Shown here: positions 12,901-26,060 of the stretch, one piece after another
Layout: each line of letters opens with the position of its first letter
Position numbering within the stretch: the stretch's first letter is position 1
Assembly: GCF_036324505.1 (NCBI RefSeq)
Contig: NC_086363.1
Span: 3,911,790 to 3,975,789, forward strand
Length of the DNA: 64,000 bases
Direction of reading: 5' to 3'
Source: Eleginops maclovinus
Taxonomy: Eukaryota; Chordata; Actinopteri; Perciformes; Eleginopidae
Translations under genes and position numbers: made by a program
The notes under the pieces: generated by a model
What the model was told of the DNA's origin: nothing
The model's input: the letters and a program-made list of their open reading frames with translations, nothing else
Database searches by the model: none

Positions 12901-15900
12901 GCCTCTAGTTAAGACTTTGTTACTCCACAATGAGGAGGAAGAAGCATTGATTAGACAAGTTATTATAGAGTTTCGTCAGATTTTTTTCAATGAATAGGAT
13001 CATTTTAGGCTTTATTTTTTTGTTTTGCTATTTATAAACACCCATACCTGCACTAACATTAAGGTTTGTGTTTCCTCTGAGCTAACAAAAGGTTTTCTAA
13101 ATGAGAATAGATGTCGCTGACACAAAAGGGAAACTTCTTCATGCTAGTAATCTTGACAAACTGCCGGTTTCAAGTCGTGTTTCCTGTTTAAGAACATTCT
13201 TTTTTTTCCACAGAGCAAATTATTTGCATCGTGATTAATTTGTTCACGAACTGTCACCAGGCTCATAACTTAATCAAAATCCATGTAAAAAGAGAGGTGC
13301 TGTCTCAGGCACAGCGTCTTCCTCTTGTTATTTACTGTTCTTCCTGCAAAACACAACAAATGTTTGCACAATGGCAACAGATGCCTCTGTGGTTTCATGG
13401 GCGGGCGGAGCAGAGCTTCAGATCACGAGGACACCGGTGCAGATGGTGATGGACGCTGTCCAAAATGTGTTTTATCATTGCTCTCACCAGATGGGGGCTT
13501 TGAGTTTGAAAAGTTTCTCCGAGGCCTGGATGACCCTGGTGTTGTCGCAGGCCAGGATGCTGGCGCCCAGGAAGAAGCCCACGTCCCAGTAGCTCTGCAG
13601 CTTGTCCAGACTGCCTTTCTTCCCCAACAGGCTGCTCAGCTTCACTCCTGGAACACAAAATATAATATTAATACAATAAGACGATAGTTTTTGTTGCTCC
13701 TTTACCCCTGAGGCCATTGCATGATGAAATCTTAAGATAGCTGCAGTGGGACTGAAGCAAGAAAACAAAACACGTATGTACTTGGATGTGTCACAACGTG
13801 CAGAACAAAAGTGAATTGTCATTGTCTTCTGCAATCATGTAAAGGTAATACTGATAATAGTTTGGGCTTCTGCTGCAGTAACCAGTCATTTAAAGAGGTA
13901 GGTGGCGGTCGAAGGCATAAGCAGAAGAAGAGACGGGCGAGTGGGCTTATTCAGGGAGCTGCAGGCTGATTCCCACAACTTCCTGCTCGTTTTCCCACAT
14001 TCCTGAACTCCTCTGAGCCTCAGGTTTCAGGGCAGAAGCCGAAAATTGGGCTCAAGGGCTTAACAGGAGGAAAGATTTCATTTTTTATGATACAACTGAT
14101 CAAATGACCACCTGTAAAGTAACAGGGGTTGCTAGTAGTGATGCACATCCAGCATTATCACACAACTCGCTTATTTTAGGTCATTGTTTACTCTCAGTGC
14201 TCAGTGCCATAGAGTTGTTTTTCAGCTGCAGCAGAAAGCCCTGAAAAGCAATTCAATGCCATCTTTCCCACCACTACATCAGGCAGGAACATTGTACAAC
14301 AAGTGGACATAGTGGAGATATTAGAAACTTAAGAGCGATACATTTACCTCCTTGGTTGTTAGAGACCGAAGCAGAGCAAATATTGACTTAGATTCACCAG
14401 GCAGACAGAAACACAACTACAAACCCATGTTAACGTTGGTTTGTGTCTGCCCTGCCCGATATGTAAATGGAATTGTTTGCTAACACAGTAACACAGGGAG
14501 CAGGCGACAGTTTCAAGTGGTAAGACTGAGCAAAAAGGGACACTGCAATCTCTGAAATAAAAACAACATCCTTTTGTAATTTCTTCCCTTTTGCATTTCG
14601 TACCCTGGATGGATTTGACGGATCACCAAGGACTGTTGCCGGGCAGATTACAGATATCCAGTCTAGCACCCACTCACCCACTTTGCGGAGCTCGAATGAC
14701 GTGTCAAACTGGTGTCCTGCAGCCAGGAGGAGAACAGCGTAGTTGATCCCAGAGTGTAGTGTTGGCTCTGACTCAAACCCCTTTTTAAACCTGGGAGAAA
14801 AATAAAAAATAATGACTCCAATAAACACTTTACCTCCAAGCAGTGCGTCACATAACATCACTAGCATCTCTCAGATATGTTCGAGGGACTTCTACGGCTT
14901 TCCGAGACAATTCAAGAACCAAAAACAATTACTGCCATATTGAGTTGGGACCACAGGACGGCAAACGGCGTCAGAGTACCCTCGCAAAACAAGAGATTTT
15001 CATGTATTTAATGAGCAATCTGTTGAGCCGAAGGAAGGGGAATGTTATTAGGGGGCCTCTGCTTAGCTGTGACATGGAAATGATAATAACAGCCAGATGG
15101 GAGCTCAATAACAAGAACAGCATATTTAATCGAATAAGATATGAGACGTACCGAGCGATTTCCAGATGAAGGCAATCAGCAGCCTTCTGGCATTATTATT
15201 GCTCTGTTATTAAGTCAACTTACGTCAGCTACTGTTAGCAGCTATGAGCTTACGTCACTACTCAGAAGGAGATGGCAAACTAACTAAGTAATTATTTGCC
15301 TTCCTGGATTCAAGAATGTGGTGAAAACCCTTCACCGGCTGCATCTCCTTTTGGTTGGCAGAAGAAGGGATCCTGCAGGTTTGTCATGTTGTAAACATCC
15401 ACTTTAATCCCTCAAGGTGTTAGCAAAGACTCTCTCTTTTGTCATTTTAACTCTTGTATATCTTATTCTGTACAGGACTGGAAGTGTTGCATGTCATGCT
15501 CTTGTACATTTGCTCTGCGGTGTAACAAGTTGTGCAACCTTTTGTACGTCGCTGCTGTAATTAGCTGTCATTTACAGATGTTGGCCCGCCTGTCTCCTTG
15601 GATATAATTGTTTGCAAAGGGTTTTAAGTTTATGATAACAGCTCTTTCAGTCCTTTAAAATCCAGTGAGTCACCTTAAAGGAATCTATCACACGTGTTTC
15701 CTCTTCCAAACATTTCTTTTAACAATATTTATATTTGACTTAGCATCTGGATGAGCCGGCTCTCTCACCATTGTGTGCCGCTGTCTCTGCTCGACGTGTC
15801 GGTGAAGTGAGACTCCAGGAACATGTCCTTATAGATCCGTCCCACCAGGCAGTAGATGTCCGAGGCGACCTGCTCCTCGCCTTTCACCAGAGGCAGCATG

Positions 15901-18900
15901 ATGTCCAGAGCCTTCTGTCTGTCGCCCGGCAAATTCCTCCTACAAACACAAAATTAGGAGTCAGTCTTTTTGTACCCAGAAGAAAAGCTAATCAGCTTTA
16001 AGCAATCTATCTAGACATGTTTCAGGTCCTTACTTGTATTTCTGTCTCCATGCTTTAATGTTCAAAAAGCTCTTTATTTTACTCTGCCTGCTCTGTTGTG
16101 TCCCGCCCCTTAGCTTATCCGGCACAATGTGTTGAGCGCTAGTCAATAGAAACGCAATTGTAACATAGTGAAGTCACTCTGTTACAGAAGTAAACAGAGA
16201 AGTCTAATGGAGGCGTTTCAGGCGGGGGGGAAGGAACTGTTGGAATTTTAGCCTTTGCCGACCATTAACATGCACGGAAACCTATATAACATTCGACAGG
16301 AAAGGGAGAACCCCAAAAGGGCCTCTTTAAACATTGTATACTTCTTATTATAAAGGGATATCCAACACTTTGTCCATTAGGCATGAGGATTGCTTTGCCT
16401 GTGAAAGAAAAAGTTGAACTGTATCATGTAGCATCATGGGAAGTGTAGGATTGTAGTTTTGCAGCCTGTCCTCTAAGGGAGGTTCACTGCTGATTGGTGG
16501 ATTCATTCCATCTTTTACAAGGTGTCCCAAAGAAATCAGAACATTTCCACAGGTCAGTTTAAACCTTTCACAGTCCATTTAACACACGCTCATTCATCGT
16601 GTCAACACGCAACTCATGAAGGGAGTAACAGGTGGCACGCCTTCACCACTTAACAAGGAAGCAATTAAACAGAACAATAGTAAAACAAGTCAACAGCAGA
16701 GCACTTAATATATCACATGACCCAGAGCTAGATTTGCTTGTATGCGTTCAATAATATTTTTTTCTGATTCTTAAATGCATGTGGATGTCGTGTATGTGTG
16801 TGCGTGTGCGTGTGCGTGTGTGTTTAAAGCATCACCTCTTCTCCTAATTACACCTTGTAATAAGCAAACCATTTGAAAACCACAAAGGAAATGAACTGCA
16901 ACCTCATGAGGTGTTAATTGATTAAGGGTTGCATGAATGTTTTGCCGCTGGAAGCTTTTATATTTCCTGTTTTGATTACACGCTGTGCATTAGAAATAAT
17001 GAAACCAACCAGGGGGACAGCTGGGTGTCTAGCATGAGCAATCAAGCATGGATAAACAAAACCATTAAATCAAATTCACTAAATATATTTACTCACAATT
17101 CTAATTACAAGTCTTAATAAATCAATGATACAAGCAACACTGGTTTTTAATTATAACTTTACTCATCATTTTCTTAGGTAAAAACAAACCGTAATGAAGG
17201 TCTTAATGTTCAGTGTTGTTAAAACAGGTGTTGATTGGACTTTTCAGTCATTTAAGAAGCTGTTGTAATGACTTTCAAGTGTTTTTAATAAGTTAAACAA
17301 AGACACAGGAAATGCCATGGTGGGATAAATCAGGGAGACACAATGGCAGAGTTAACAAGTACTATATTAAACCATGTACATACATCACAGTAGGGTCACA
17401 AAATATCTAAATGAACCATAAGATGTCCTCTTTAGGGCAACCAGTGCAATGCTAACTTCAGGATTGCCATGATATAGACAGTAAACCAGACCACAATTAG
17501 GATGATGCTCACATTTTTACAAACTACTTGGTTTTTAAATAACACAAATATTATTAATATCCACTATGTCCCTCATTTCTTCAGGAAACCCTCATTGTTA
17601 TGCTAATTTATGCAGGGAAATGCTTCAGAGCCTCGATTCCATGGGGGTCATTTCTCTTCTTTGGGGTTGAAATTTCACTAAGGCTTTGTTCCTCGAGTTA
17701 ATGAACGTGTCAAAACCCAAACTTCATCAAGGAAACAAGCGGTGAGAATTCAACAGTCACACCGGCTCAATGTGTGATATAAACACATCGTGGCTCCTCT
17801 CCAGAGCGTGAAGGTTAAATAAAACACTTGAGCTGACAGCTATTACCATGGAGACCGGCCAGAGAGAAGACCTGCTCTGTGCTAACACATCTCTATATCT
17901 CTCTCCTCCTTCAAAGTGCTGATTAGAAGGAGGAGATTCTTCCCTCGCTCCTGCCAGGCCCCCAGCAGCGCTAACACTGGCTCGCTGCAGACAAGAGGCT
18001 GAGCCCATTAGTCCACACACACTTCAACTTCGGAGCTTTTTTCTCTTACAAGGAGAGCACTTCAGACCAATCATCGAGCGTTTCTTACGGCCGAATATGA
18101 ATCATCTCAAGAGAGAAATTGTGGGAGTCAAGGTAATGAGGCAAGTCCACTTGAAGTTGAAAATTAATTAAGCTTAATGACTCTATTGTGCAATCTCCTG
18201 CAACGCACAATCAGCGTAAGACAGGACTGGCTTTTAAAGACCATTGTATTATACCAGACATTTCAAATTGAAGCTTCATTATAGATGTTTCACTAGTTAA
18301 ATGTCAAATGAAGAACACCGACAGCTTCAATTGTGAAGCACTAAAACTGTTCATGAGTAGAGGGCAACATGATAAAACACTCTTACTATGTGTTATTATC
18401 CTACTTCTATAAAGCCATTTGTTTTTACCGTGGCAACAGAGGTTATTATTATGGGACTTAAGTGGGTCAGAGGCAGAGGAAAGCTTCAGGGAGGCCACGC
18501 TAACAATATTGGATAATAATTCTACAATGCAATACTAATACAATGCAAAACACCGGGCGGTGTTGGCGAAGTCCATAGGGGCTTGGCCTGGGAACTGGAA
18601 GGTCACCAGTTCAAGTCCCCGAAAGACCAAGTGCCACCGTGGTGTCCCTGAGCAAGACACTGGTTACCTACACTGCTCCCCGGGCGCCGTACATAATGGC
18701 AGCCCACTGCTCCTAACACTAGGATGGGTCAAATGCAGAGACCACATTTCGTTGTCCTAGTACTTGTACTCTGTGCAATGACAATAAAGTTGAATCTTTC
18801 ATCTTTCATCTTAATATCACATAAGGGAATGAGGTGAAAAGTTGACAGAATAACCAAATTAATTCCTCATTTTTTTTCTAATTCAGTAAAAATCAAGATC

Positions 18901-21900
18901 AAGATGTTTGTTAATATATTTAAATTAATATATTCTCTACTAAATCCCAGAGTATGAAAGTGATATTAAAATATGTATATGTTTTTCCTGCAAGAGGTGT
19001 CAATTCTAAATAGGAATAGTAAACAATTATAAAAACAAATCAATCATAGCTGGCGAAAATCAAGAAAAAGCAAATGTCACTCATTATTCAAGACGTCTTA
19101 CGCCTCATTATCCCTAAAAAACAATCTTACACGAGAGGATAATCTTCATCATTAACACATATCGTATGTCTCACAAAATGTCTCAGTTGTCGCTGCTTTG
19201 AGCTTGTAAACACGGCATCACATCCTGAAACTGGGCCAGACGGTGACAGTGCAAAACAAACGGGCATCTTGGTATCCTGCAGAAACATTTCCCAACTGCT
19301 GCCAAAAAAAAACAAACAACTGCACGTTTTTATTGCTGTTTGAGGCAGACGCACCTCCGAGTTTACAAGAAAAGCAGCTGGTGAGAAAAAGGCAGTCTGA
19401 ACCTCCCCGTGTCGTACATCTGTCTTTTTCCCTGAGCACAGCAGATGCACACATGCTACTAATAACATCAGTGATGCTTGGGAGCCCTTAACCCGACTCT
19501 GCTGTCGCTTGTAACTGAAATAATTAGAAAAATCAAGATTTAATTGGAGTTTGAGAATGTTCTGTCTTCACTGATTCTTATGAAACACTTTAAAAATAAA
19601 AAGACAAACTGTGGGATAACTGGCTGTTTCATAAATGTATAATTTAAGCAATAAACAGACCCTGCACTGTCTCGATAATTGGAAATGAATTGCAAGGCCG
19701 AGATGAAGAACGAGTTTCCTAAACTCCACCTCAGAGTGTATTATTGTCCTTATGTTGTAGCCGGAAGATAACATGTTTTTCAATCATAACCATCATCATC
19801 AGAATTGAGCACATTTCAAACATATTCAAAGTGATTTACAATTGCATTATAAGAAATAACAAGATTTTAAAGGAAATCAAAAGTGACATCACTAGCGCTC
19901 AACACATTGTACGTGATAGGCTGAGGGGCGGGACATCTGTAAGCGGCTGACCAATCACAACAGAGCCAGCCGGCTAAAGCAGACTGGGCTCTGGTTTTAG
20001 ACAGAGGGTGAAAAGAGGTGCTGCAGCACAGGCAGAAGGAGAAACATAAAGAGCTTTTTGAACATTAAAGCATGGAGACATGTCATTTAAAGCTTACCTG
20101 TTCAGTGCAAAGGCGTAGTGGAACTTCACATGTGGATGAGCAACGGGGTCAAAGGTTGGAAGCTTCTCCAGAGTCTCCACCAGCTTCACGATGGACTCAT
20201 AATCCTGGAAGATAAGTGAGTAAAGAACACACTGATGAGCTCTTGATCATTGCTAAGCATTTTAGGACCTCCAAACACTCTAACCCATCAAAGGTACCGA
20301 GCGGCTTGGAGGCCAGAGGGAGAGTTTCTGATGCATTTTATTCATTATGTCCAAGTCTCAACTATCTACTTAACTACAAAAGCACTTCAATAATTGAGTG
20401 GCCCCTTTATCATATTTTAGTTTCAGCTACTTTCCTACATAGTCACTGCTATACCCAAAGCATGTTGAATAATTCAGCACGCCCTCGATGCTTGTTGTCC
20501 TAATAAAAGATTCATGAGGCTGAGCGCTGCCCGTGGTGAGTGGGAGATTTGGACGAGGAGGGTCGTTGCGTTGCGGGGACTAAAGAGCGGAAAAGAGCGG
20601 CAGATTTAAGGAGAGCAGACCAAACGCTTCGCCTCGAGCTCTCGCCAGGCGGTCTGCCACGGCTTCTGTTTGAGGAAGCATCGCTCGCAAAAGCGATGAC
20701 GCTGACAGATTGATGCTGAGGCAGTGTCCTCTGTCTAACCGGTGCTGTGGTGCTGTACAGTACCAAGGTCATCAGCAGCACAGACAGATCATCTCTAATT
20801 AGTCAGCAGGTTGTTTGAACTCAAGAAGGGCAAGAGCTGAATGTCTGATACACACTAAACGCTTGGGATGTTAGGCTGAAAGCTTTTGCACATGCTTTTC
20901 TAAAGAGTCATGTGTTCCGGGTGTATAATCAGGGTTGTGACGTGGTTTAAACCTGGAAGTAAGTCCTAGATCCTGATTGGTTTATCGTTTGTTCCACTAA
21001 ACTCAGATTGAAATTGAGCAACACTTTACATGTACAATAATTGCTGTCATTCAAGAGGTTATTGTTGGCCTCCAAAAGTCTAATGAAGATGAATGTCTGA
21101 GTTTTTCTCACTGGTAAAAACTTTAAAAAGCAAAGATTTATTTATTTTGTATTTTTATAATTTAGCAAAATTGGGTTTTTGAACTGTTTGTACGAACAAA
21201 AAAAAGGAGAATCTGACTTTTTTGTGGCACGTGTGAACAGATAAATAAAGAAAGTACTCATCAGATCTCTCAATAATGAAAATATTTGCAAGTTTTGGCC
21301 CTTGCATTTTATTTAGAGACATAATAACAAAGACCGTTGCATTCATTTTTGGCATATCTCCTCTAGTGACTTGTGTGAGGGTTTGACTGCTGTTACCCCG
21401 CTCTAATCCACAGATATGTCATATGATCTCTATGAACCACAGCAAGGAGAGGGAACCTGGAACAGGGGGCTTTTCTCTCTGTGTTAATGGATTGATTTCT
21501 GGCAAATACACATGCTAAATGAATAACATCTGCTTCCAAAAGACCGTACACAAAACAAACCACAGACAAGTCTACCAACAACACATTATCTCTAACAATC
21601 ATCCTGAGTTAGCATCATAAATTCAACCGACGACAACATTATGCTGAGTAATTCACAGCGCAGGTGTACCTGGATGTCCCTGTACGTGAGCAGCAGGTTG
21701 ATGACGATGTCGACCGAAAGGCACTCCACGTTGTCCAGTCGCTGTTGGATGCGGTTCAGTTCGGCGGCCAGCTCCACGCCGGTGTACAACTCCCGAGCCT
21801 TTCTGATCTCATTCAGAATCGTCTCACGGAAATATTGGCTGTGAGAAAAAGTAAGAACAACATCTTAAAACCACCCTTGTTTTTAATCATGTAAAGTTAG

Positions 21901-24900
21901 TGTGTAATTATAAGCCATTCTTAAAATCAATCCAATCATTTTTGGGGGTGATTGAAGCATCTCCTTGAGGGGCAATTATAGCATGATTGGAGTTTTCATT
22001 CATTTACTGTTTTAACGTCATGTTTGATTATTCTCCAGTGAGACAAGCTGCTTTCCAAATGCCTTAATGAGTTTTGCACAGGAAGCATTTAATAAAGGTC
22101 TCCCTCCAGGAAAGTAATTTGAAACAATAACTGTAAGAAATACAACTTTATAAAGTGTGTAACTTAAATAATAAACCTGAATTCGGCTTTTACCAAACGT
22201 AAACACATTTTCTGCTGAGCTGCTGAGTTTGTTATTAGACCTCGATCACACTCACTGCCAGGGGTGTTTTTAATTATTTTATGAGCATGGTTTTGCCAGG
22301 TTTAGAATATTTTATATTAGGCGAAGTTATAGCACATGTTTTGGCTGATTATCTGCATTTAGCCTTTTGATTATTCACTTCAAAACATCCATGAACTACT
22401 GACTATCTGCTGCAGGTAATCGAACATCCCCGCTCTCTTTTGTCCCGTGTATTATTCCAGGTAGGATTGAGGATGAAGCCCAAATGGCAGATAATGAATC
22501 TCTTTATTCACATAGTAAACCTGTTCTTTGTGAGAGAGCTGACGGAAATGAAATAAGCTTGAAATGAAATCTCTGTTGTAATGAAACAAGGTGGAATTGA
22601 TTTTTAAAAGATAATCGTGAGCCTGAGACGGGGCATCAGCAAACAGTTAAGATACAAGATAGCAAAGGTCTCAGAGCCATACATCAATCACTACTTTGTA
22701 AATAGCAAATATAAATAGAAGTCATGCTCCTTCAAACAATGTACAGAATGCTCTTTAGATACCAGTGGTCCCTGCGCTGGAGCTCTCTGCTGTGCTCACT
22801 AGTTAGACCGTCATGCTTGTTGTTGTCCAACAGACAAAAGCTTTAGAAAATACGTGTTTTTCTTTAGTTTTGTGCCCATTAAACCTGAGTCACTTTTCCT
22901 GGAGCTGAGCAGGAACCAACTGGCTGCTTCACAGCATCGCCTGTTGGCCGGAAAGCCTAAAATATTACACCAGCACACTGAGGAGGTGGTAAGTGGTTCC
23001 AATAAAGTAGATCACCACGCAGGTGAAAGTTGAGTGGTGCAGTAAAATAATTACAGCAGGTAATATATGAAGAGTGGGATAATCAAACACAAGGCCCGTT
23101 ATGCTGGGAAACAGTCGGAGTTCAAACACTAACACCTAAGCTACATTTTGCTCTACAGGAACTTGAATGAATCAGATGACTTCCTCTTCATGTATCAACC
23201 AACACCTTCATTTATCAGTCATTGCTTAGAAATATACTTACGGAAACATATTGGTCATTTCACACATCCAGTACAACGTGGCCCTGTGAGCAGACACTGT
23301 GATGCTACATTTCCTTCAGAGGATCTTGTTATTAGGAAGAGCTCAAGCAAATTAACCCTAACCCTACTGAACCCCACAAAGCTATAATGCAGCAACGCAT
23401 CCGGGGTACTTTCCCTCTACGCAAGACCACATCCCTTTTGGGGAAAACACTTGCTGTCATTTGAATGGCAGTACAGAATCTGAAGTTTGCACATCAAGAA
23501 AAGTATAAAACTGCTGCTTTTTCATCTACAAGGAGCCTAAATATGATGGTCAGACAGGCGAACTACACTGCCTGGCCAAAGAAAAGGTCACACACTAATA
23601 TTCGTTCAGCACGCATTCGCTGTGGCATCGTTTCCACAAGCTTCTGCAACGTCACAACATTTATTTCTGTCTTGAATTCATTTTTCACCAAGATCTTGTA
23701 TTGATGACGGGAGATTGGGACCACTGCGCAAAGTCTTCTCCAGCACATCCCAAAGATTCTCCATCGGGTTCAGGTCTGGACTCTGTGGGGGCCAATCCAT
23801 GTGTGAAAATGATGTCTCATGCTCCCTGAACCACTCTTACACAATTTGAGCCTGATGGATCCTGGCATTGTCCTCTTGGAACATGCCCGTGCCATCAGGG
23901 AAGAAAGAAACCCATTGATGGAATAACCTGGTCCTTCAGTATATTCAGGGAGTCAGCTGACCTCATTCTTTGGGCACGTTGCTGAACCTAGACCAGACCA
24001 ACTGCAGCAACCCCAGATCACAGCACTGCCCTCACAGGCTGGTGACCTTTTCTTTGGCCGGGGCAGTATATTAAACAATGTTAATTGAGATCGATGATCG
24101 GCGTTGATTTATGGTTTACTTTAATGAATAGAGGATGGATGTCCGGCAGGCAGCAGGCTGACACTGAAACTGAGAGTTCTGAATCACATCCTCTTTTTTA
24201 CTCTCCTGTTTTCTGTAGAGGAAGTAAAGAAACCGTAACTCTGGATTTATTTGTTGTTTGAGGTGCAATATATGACTCAGCAGCTTGAGGAAGTGAAGAC
24301 ACTATTATTTTCCCGCTTTTCCCCAACGCAGTACTTTCACCGGAAAGTGGGCGGGGCTTAATTTTGGCGGGAAGCGACGTTAGCCTTGCTCTCTTCAAAA
24401 GTGGGCAAATCCTTAAATCTACACTTTTGGTGTCACATTTCAGTGCATTGTATTGAAGATAATTCATATTGGTATATTACTGTTAATGTTAGCAAAGCAA
24501 AGACACGTATAGATATGGCGTAGATATCTTACACTATTTCCCCCTGAGGATTATCCAAAAGCAGCATTTTTTTTGTACCATCTGTTTCAAGGAAGCCTGA
24601 AAAATGTATAGCCTGCATTTCTTAAATGTTGATGCTTAGTAACTTCCTTTTGGCTACTGACCTCAAAAACATTATGTATATTTATAAACTATATAATCAA
24701 GCACGTAACTGTATGGAATAGAGGGTGGTAATTATGATTTAAAAAGTATGAATTAAACTTAATCATGATTACCATTAGGAACCCACATGTAATACAGTGC
24801 ACACACATGTCCAGTCTATGACCCAGCCCCCCCACTGTCGGTCCTTCAGTCTTACGTACTGGGAGTTTGACTGGGACACTTTGAGCAGCTGGATGAAGCG

Positions 24901-26029
24901 GTCCAGCAGCGGCATGCAGATGGGTCCCAGCAGCATCTCGAAGCTGGGCTGCATCAGCTCCGTCAGGCCCTTCATCAGGCTGCCCTCGCAGCAGTACACC
25001 TTGTTGTGGGGCGTCACCATGTAGGGGATGAAGGTGTAGTTGGCTGAGCAAGTCTGTGGAAAATAAGTATATTGAAACATCAGAGGAAAGGAGTGCTTTT
25101 ATATAACATTGTGGGTTTAGTGTGAAACAGTCATCAGCAATATTTGAACCATGTGGGCGAACATGAGAATCTAAAGCACTTGATAGTTGGATTAAATACG
25201 ACCCAAAATGGATTAAAAAATAAAGTAGCTGTTGTATTTTTTAATGCCCATTCTTTCTGAGCACTTTATTGACTTATATGGAAGAGGGAACACATTTATT
25301 AATTGATATTTGATTTGCGTTATACTATTGCTACTGGGCATATTGCACATATTTGTGAATAAAATAGGAAGTCTAAAACCATTAGTAAATACAGTAAATA
25401 GAATCATTCATTACCTTGTATAAATAACATAACAAAAGCTCTTTACAACCAAGTTTATAGACTCTGTATAGTTAAAGACTACACTGTACAGGGAGGAAGC
25501 AGATTGCCTGGAGGAAGTCGGAGCAGTTTCCCCAGTTTGAGACGGTTTCAGGTAACGACATAGGGTTTCAGCTCAGTTCAAAGAGACAATAGTGTTTGTG
25601 TTGTTATAACTGAGCCGGTCTAATCAGGCTGGAGGAAGTATCTGTATCAGCGCTGAAAGTCCCATTAGGAGCGGCTCTCTTAACTTGCAGCCGTGCATTT
25701 ACAGATTCCACTTGTGCATGCAGCGTGATGCTCGCGAACACCGAGCAGAAGCAGTAGTCTCGCTGCTCACCTTGTGCACAGCTCTACCCTGTTATTTGCT
25801 GCAGCTGTGGCATGCAGGAGTCATGTATTTTCACGTCTGTTTCAGCTTAAGCGGCTGTTGTAGCACTAAAAGTGTTCTTCTTTATTTACTTAGCTCTAAT
25901 TCCTCACATCTGTGTTTCGTCTGGAGGAAGATTTTCTCTAGTTTGTGTTTGTTTTAAACCTGTTGGTTCTGTTGCGGTGGCCTGCCACTGCTGAATAAAC
26001 AACACAGACACACTCTTTGCAGACAGTGC

Positions 26030-26060
<31 letters not shown>

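Larger units (their letters stand above)
10738..15768 (-). other. map3k5 introns 12 (rest) to 7
   Basis: Noncoding sequence between exons 8-12 (10738-11221, 11275-12082, 12489-13487, 13648-14677, 14791-15768). There are no recognisable transposons or RNA genes. Antisense ORFs here are shadows of exons. Confidence 0.7.

Noticed and set aside
23563..23748. Functional Tc1 transposase
   Set aside because: Only a C-terminal remnant is present and the element is about 500 bp.
24843..24856. Donor GTAAGA at 24856 as the exon 4 boundary
   Set aside because: It would place exon 5 in the wrong phase and reach a stop at once; the GT 4 nt earlier preserves the protein.
24689..25051. Out-of-frame minus-strand ORF over exon 4 (120 codons)
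   Set aside because: It is in another frame of exon 4; the in-frame reading matches ASK1.
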